The notes under the pieces: generated by a model
What the model was told of the DNA's origin: nothing
What the model saw: only the letters and a program-made list of their open reading frames with translations
The model's database searches: none
Shown here: one piece after another, positions 58,761-64,000 of the stretch
How the letters are laid out: each line of letters starts with the position of its first letter
Position numbering within the stretch: the first letter of the stretch is position 1
Source of the DNA: Luidia sarsii
Taxonomy: Eukaryota; Echinodermata; Asteroidea; Paxillosida; Luidiidae
Assembly: GCA_949987565.1 (NCBI GenBank)
Contig: OX465103.1
Coordinates: 8,763,405 to 8,827,404 of the forward strand
Direction: 5' to 3'
DNA length: 64,000 nt
Program-made: the position numbers and the translations under genes

Positions 58761-61440
58761 CGGTTCACTGATGAGCATGGGAAATTGGGAATGTGTAAGA
58801 GTGGTAGTGGGAATGCTGACTCGGATCATCTTCGGCGAGTATACATACAGTGCGGCGGTGCAGGTTTTACAGAGGATCATAGATTTTGTACAGCGCGTGC
58901 CAAATTTCTACACAAAAACGACGGGATGTCTGACAGTCTGGCTAGTTCATTATGCAAGGCTTATATTGATCAAATGGCTGATGAAATAATCCTGAATTGA
59001 ATGTGGGTGTTAATAACATATACATCGATATCCATTGGGAAGAATGGGCCTAACAAAGGGCAATTTGGCGCGGTGTTGGCCACACGGGAAACCATAATTC
59101 GGTCGTTGACATGATTTGCTCAACGAACAACGTTGACATAATCTGCCTCTAAAACTGTTCAACTTTCCCTGTATACATACAGCCTACGGCGGCATTTCGT
59201 GTCACTCAGAGCCGAAATCAATGCACATGATATTTGTATAGCACGTACTCATTACCCCTAACGCTGCTTGAACCATGGCGGAATAAGAACTATAATGCTA
59301 TATACAAATAGGCCTACACTGCAATTGTTTCTGGAAACGTTACTCGTAGTTGAAACGTAAATTACTGCTCCACGCATTCACTCACTGGAAACCAGTGAGT
59401 GAGTGACGGACATCCGGCGTTGAAACTACAATACCGTATACACAAGTCTTACATCAAATTATACTTTCCTAGTTCCTACCTTGAATTGTACGCACAACCG
59501 CCTGGCTGCGTCCTCGCAAAGTGGGCTAAATATTATTAGTATCACAGTGACTGAGACAACCACTACAACGCTATCTACTATACGGTTCTTCGACTGCTTC
59601 CACACGAACCACTGTACAGCAACAGCTTGATAACATTGTACTACATCGACAGACAAGGACGGTGTCGCTGGAAACTCGAGAAGCGAAATCAATAAACACA
59701 GGCCCCCGTGACGTGCACAACAACGGGACAAGAATGGACTCATCGGCCCGATGGGGGAACAGTGCATCGATCGAGACGAGGGCCAGTGACAGCGTTCATC
59801 AGACGGGGACACGACGGCCGGAGGGCCGCATATCCTTCACTTCAAAAATCGGCAAATCATCGGCATCAACCATAGAAATTATAGTCCAGACAAGTTTCTG
59901 GTGACATTATCATTATAGACATTAAATAAACTGCACACGGTGTCACCACAAACTCCTCTTGACTTATATGTTTCGGTGTTTAAAAATTGGAGTCAATTCC
60001 TTGCCAAATATTGAAGCGGATGCTGTATAATCTCTTTAAATCATAGGCCTATATAAATACAGTTTGTGGGGTTATGAGGAGAGACTCAACTATTCGGAAA
60101 GTGTGTTCTACCCGTTGTTAGGAGACTGTATGCCATAGTGATCCCAACACTACATAATTGTACTTGGTGTGACCACAAAGTATTTTGACGCGCCACCTTC
60201 ACAATATTATGCGGGCTGAAATATAATCAAAGATAAAAGTGCAACCCGAAGTTCCCGCATAGTGCATAATACATGTACATGTACATGTACAATGTACATG
60301 GAACGAGTTCCAGCACTATAGGCCTATACAGAACGGCAGTCCGTATAGAATGTCGCCTGTTCAAAATGATGTCTACGTGACCGGTGTGAATAATTCCAAG
60401 TGGTTTATAGGCCAGCATAAACACTAGGTTTCACAGGCTATCTCCACGGAATACAATCAAGTGTCTATAAGTATAACATGTGCATAATTAGTCCTTTTTT
60501 ATACAAAAATGTGATCGTATTATTGTGTTTTTATTTACTACTGCCTATTTGTGGAACTCGTGCCAGAGACTAGAGAGACGCAATGACATGTAAGATAATG
60601 ACAGTAATAATATTGCACTTTTATAAACGTGCAGGCACACGTGTTGTACCTCTCCTGCACACATGTACATGTACATGTATGATGTATATGCACCTACCTT
60701 TAGATATCTCGCAGTCCAGCGCCCGTTTACAATATTGTAAACAAATTCTGACGGCCAAATCTCCGCAGGTGAATATTAGATATCAGTCACCTCGAATGAC
60801 CCTCAATCAAGCCCAATGGAAACGACATGATACGCGGTATAAACCAAAGAAACCGACACTTCAGAAAACAACATATGTAGCAATTGACACTTCGATAGAA
60901 AATCCTGATGAACTTTGATACGACTGATTGAAAATTTGAAGCTCCTTCTGATCTGGCGAACGGGTGCGTGCAACAGCCACCACTGCAAACTTTATAGAGA
61001 CGTTGGGTGAAATGATGCTGTGGAAGTACAGTATACATTGTTGGTGCACTCTGTACAATGCGGTGGGAGGGGACTTCAAGCGCCGATTATTTTGCCAACA
61101 AAGGGATTTCGAGCTCAGTCAGCCACGACCACCGCCGGTCGTTTCTATGGCTGCGTCGATGCTTCTGGTACACTCATTCAGCGTGCGTCGAAATTCAACC
61201 TCGGTCCCCGATCGACGTCCATTCATAATCCGAATAGTCATCAGCGTGTTATCGGCACAACTGCATGGCACAAACTGCACAATTTGAGTGACAGAGCTCG
61301 ATCTTCTTTTATCAGAGTTAATCGAAGGCAGTTTCAGAAAACTGCGAATGCATACCAGACGAGCCAGACACAAAACGGGGGGAGGCATTCCATCGCGAGT
61401 GAATAACTCGAGTCATTGTTGAAGGTCCATGCCAGGGGGG

Positions 61441-61443
<3 letters not shown>

Positions 61444-61475
<32 letters not shown>
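61444..61475 (+). repeat. (CA)n microsatellite
   Basis: Sixteen uninterrupted ca units. Confidence 0.95.
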
Positions 61476-61476
<1 letters not shown>

Positions 61477-62243
61477 CTAGCAAGGAGCTGACTCGAAGTT
61501 TAAAACAAACTAATTGAAAGTTTCTGTTGCAACAAAGCACTTACCGTACCCGTGCAGTATAGTAGTACTCCGTAGCAACAATCAGAGCACTCCGATCCTG
61601 CCTGCGAATTGAGGAATTTTGTCCGGAGTGAAATTCTACCACACCGAAGTTGACCTTCTGGCTTGCCATTCCCTGTGAAGGAATGCCATTATAGCTTCCA
61701 CCATATTATAACACAGCCGACGCGCGGTTTTACCCGTCAGGGTGTATCATGGAGGAATACGGGTGTATGGAATACTTTATGTACGGCGCTTTCTGACCTT
61801 ATGACCTCGCATACGATTTGGTTCCTCCAACTCTCAGCAGACAAGGGTTCGACTGATAAGGTTTACTTTATATCAACAGCCTTCAAAGGACTTCAGATGT
61901 CTGGGTTCGCCGGGCGCACACTTTTCCCTGAGGGGAGACTACAGCTCAGCGCATTCCATCATGGGAGAACTAGGGTCATTCTCTAAAACCAAGGTGTAGC
62001 GGTCTGATCCTGGCCCCATGCTCAAATTGCCGCCCAATATAGCATCAATCTATGCATTTCGGCTTGATAATGATGTAGTCGGATTTGGCGCCAATTTCTG
62101 ACACTGCCCTGCATTTTTGTCCCACCAAAATTTGATTTTTTTTCTTTTTAATTTTTCTTGTGTATTTGTAAGGATGTTGGCCTCTGACATCCACACAGTT
62201 ATTTTTTTCACAACCACACACTAACCAACAATAATGATTTTGA

Positions 62244-62347
62244 TATACAAAAATGGTGCAAACTGCTTACTGACTAAAATTACCCAAATGCAAATCTTAA
62301 AATTTAGTAGGCCTGACGTTTCGATCCTAGCAGGACCTTTCTCAAAA
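62244..62347 (-). repeat. Penelope-type hammerhead-like repeat
   Basis: atatacaaaaatggtgcaaa through cctgacgtttcgatcctagc. A shorter, diverged hairpin variant follows at about 62404-62455. Confidence 0.55.
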
Positions 62348-62851
62348 AAGATGCTTACTGACTCAATTGACAAAAATATAAAATTAATGTCGTAAAGTAA
62401 TTAGAGGGCCTGGCGTTTCGGTCCTGGAAGGATCAAAACGTCACGTCCTCAATTATTTAAAAATAGTTTATGAAGAATTGAAGCCAATTTCTCTCCAAGG
62501 CAAAAGGCTGTCACACGAGGCAAGAACTCCCCAAAATCATATCGCATTCTATTCCGGCAATTTGCGCAACATAACATTGGTAAATTAGAGAAACAGAAAT
62601 GTTCACAGATTTACATAAAACTTACATTCTTGTCTAAAATGTTGTATCTTTGGAGAAAAGAGTAAAGAAACAATACATTCAATGCTGCATTTTTGCGAAA
62701 CATATTAAGCAGTTTTCAATACGGTATCTCGAGACTCGGTTTGCGGATTGAGCAGGAATGTTCACAGCCGTGTGCTATTTCATGCATATGTTGGATCAGA
62801 CAACACATGGATGCTATTCTTTGACCTTGACCAATGTTGTGTTATCCCTTT

Positions 62852-63160
62852 AAAGCCCCTACACAACATTGGTAAGATCGAGAAACATAAATGTTCACAG
62901 ATTTACACGAAACAAATACAGTTTGAAGATGGTTATAGTAGAAACCTCCCACTGAAATTTTTTTCTACCTAAAATGTTGTATTTTGGGAGAAATGAGTAC
63001 AATAAATAGTGTACGTCTCAAACAAATGAAGCGGTTTTCACGATTTTCTCGAGACTCGGTTGGCGGATTAAGCTGAAATGTTCACAGGTGTGCTATTTCA
63101 TGCATGTTGGATCAGACAACGCTATTCCTTGACCTCGACCAATGTTGTGTATGGGCTTTA
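62852..63160. mobile_element. MITE family 3, second copy
   Basis: aaagcccctacacaacattgg to ccaatgttgtgtatgggcttt. A degenerate copy abuts it on the left (about 62565-62850). Confidence 0.75.
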
Positions 63161-63364
63161 ACTTTTAAGAGAGCCATGTGTCGATGACACAAACTACTTT
63201 TCAGCAAAATTTGTGATCCATTGGGAAGGACACGGGACTGTCATGAGTTGCGCAAAATTCAGGCTGATAAATCCATCGAACTGATCGAAGCACACGATAT
63301 ATGTTAAATAACATGGAAGTCGAAATCAAACAAAACCAACACAAATACCTTCATATTTCAAAAC

Positions 63365-64000
63365 GTTTATTGAAAAAGCCAAATTCAAAACATACAAAAT
63401 CTATATACACTATAATATGCATAATAAATAAACTTAAGTAAACTAAGTTTTCCCTTTTTAACCCTGGGGAGCCCCATGTGACATATCATAAAATTATAAA
63501 AAAGATAAATTAAAAAAAAATCTGCATCAACCCCCCACTGAAACCGTAATATACAAGTAAATAGCCATTGTGACCCACTTTGTGAAAAGGGTATTACATG
63601 TATACAATAACATTACAGTAAATGGCCTTTTCTCTTGCAGACAGGGTAAACAATCATGCTATAAGTGAATCCCTATTTTCTTGTTATTTGTCTTCTATAA
63701 TATCTTCCATATGTACATGTATGTCATCATTTTTGTTCAGATAAGATAATAATGATGAAAAAACTTCTGTGTGTCCACATTAACCTGGCAGTCTTAAGAC
63801 ATTCTTCACCTACCAAGGAAGGTATGTTTTCGATGGCTGTAATAATTTGCCATATGTTCCACATTTCTATGGACCTGTAGTTCGGTATGTTGACATAAAC
63901 ATTATTAGTAAGACAATCAGAAGTACATGTACATGTATGTCAATGTTTACTTCAAGGTTGAATGGCAAGCTGTTGAAAATGGCAAGTTGAATGCCATGTT
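63365..64000 (-). other. Possible 3'UTR of a minus-strand gene beyond the right edge
   Basis: A minus-strand AATAAA at 63365-63370 is followed to its right by AT-rich, open-frame-poor DNA without the usual repeats. This resembles a 3'UTR entering from the right. Confidence 0.25.

Larger units (their letters stand above)
58760..63360. other. No convincing gene; repeat-bearing flank
   Basis: Contains a family H fragment (about 59938), tgtacatg palindromes (about 60272 and 60661), a CA microsatellite, a Penelope-type repeat and family 3 MITEs. Open frames at 59459-59812 (-) and 61020-61406 (+) have no recognisable domain. Confidence 0.5.

Noticed and set aside
57955..58768. Ile/Pro- and Ser/His-rich open frames of about 200 codons
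   Set aside because: Translation of the GGAATR satellite.
59459..59812. Minus-strand 117-codon frame with a hydrophobic segment
   Set aside because: No recognisable domain, no splice or polyadenylation support, and typical of chance frames; kept only as a note.
61020..61406. Plus-strand 128-codon frame
   Set aside because: No domain match by eye and overlapping frames of similar length; insufficient support.

Overview
The window is animal nuclear DNA. Coding exons are short and GC-rich, have GT-AG introns with conserved phases, and sit in AT-richer, repeat-dense DNA. The gene families (CNBD2-like cyclic-nucleotide-binding proteins, a C-type lectin-like protein) and the repeats (tRNA-derived SINEs, foldback MITEs, Penelope-like and non-LTR retroelement remnants) suggest a marine invertebrate, perhaps a deuterostome. 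The species cannot be named from the sequence.

Layout. 1-6.4 kb: mostly non-coding, with a degenerate minisatellite, a CT-rich tract and two GC-rich promoter-like patches. 6.4-29.0 kb, + strand: a 16-exon CNBD2-like gene (copy A, 728 aa predicted). A single-exon C-type lectin-like gene lies antisense inside its largest intron (17.6-18.1 kb). 30.2-43.5 kb, + strand: three paralogous genes at 31.3, 36.4 and 42.7 kb, each with one coding exon behind a 5'UTR intron, encoding two-domain cupin proteins. Their C-terminal half matches ectoine synthase (EctC). 44.5-57.9 kb, - strand: a second CNBD2-like gene (copy B, 15 exons, 740 aa), tail-to-tail with copy A. 58.0-64 kb: a GGAAT-type satellite and repeats with no convincing gene, and perhaps the 3'UTR of a gene beyond the right edge.

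The main discovery candidate is the tandem family of double-cupin, EctC-like genes in an animal genome. The C-terminal cupin of two copies keeps the Glu/Tyr/His positions known as the iron ligands of bacterial EctC. The N-terminal cupin has lost all three, and the third gene has Phe in place of the Tyr. No ectA-, ectB- or ectD-like gene is in the window, so any role in ectoine or related solute synthesis is inference. Genes 1 and 2 come from a recent tandem duplication that included the promoter and 5'UTR exon.

The CNBD2-like pair diverged in a functionally suggestive way. Copy A keeps the Glu and Arg of the cNMP phosphate-binding cassette, while copy B has His at both positions. One intron of copy A is absent from copy B at an exactly equivalent site. 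CNBD2 in mammals is linked to sperm flagellar function, so a germline role is plausible for this pair. No functional link between the CNBD2-like genes and the EctC-like genes is visible beyond proximity.
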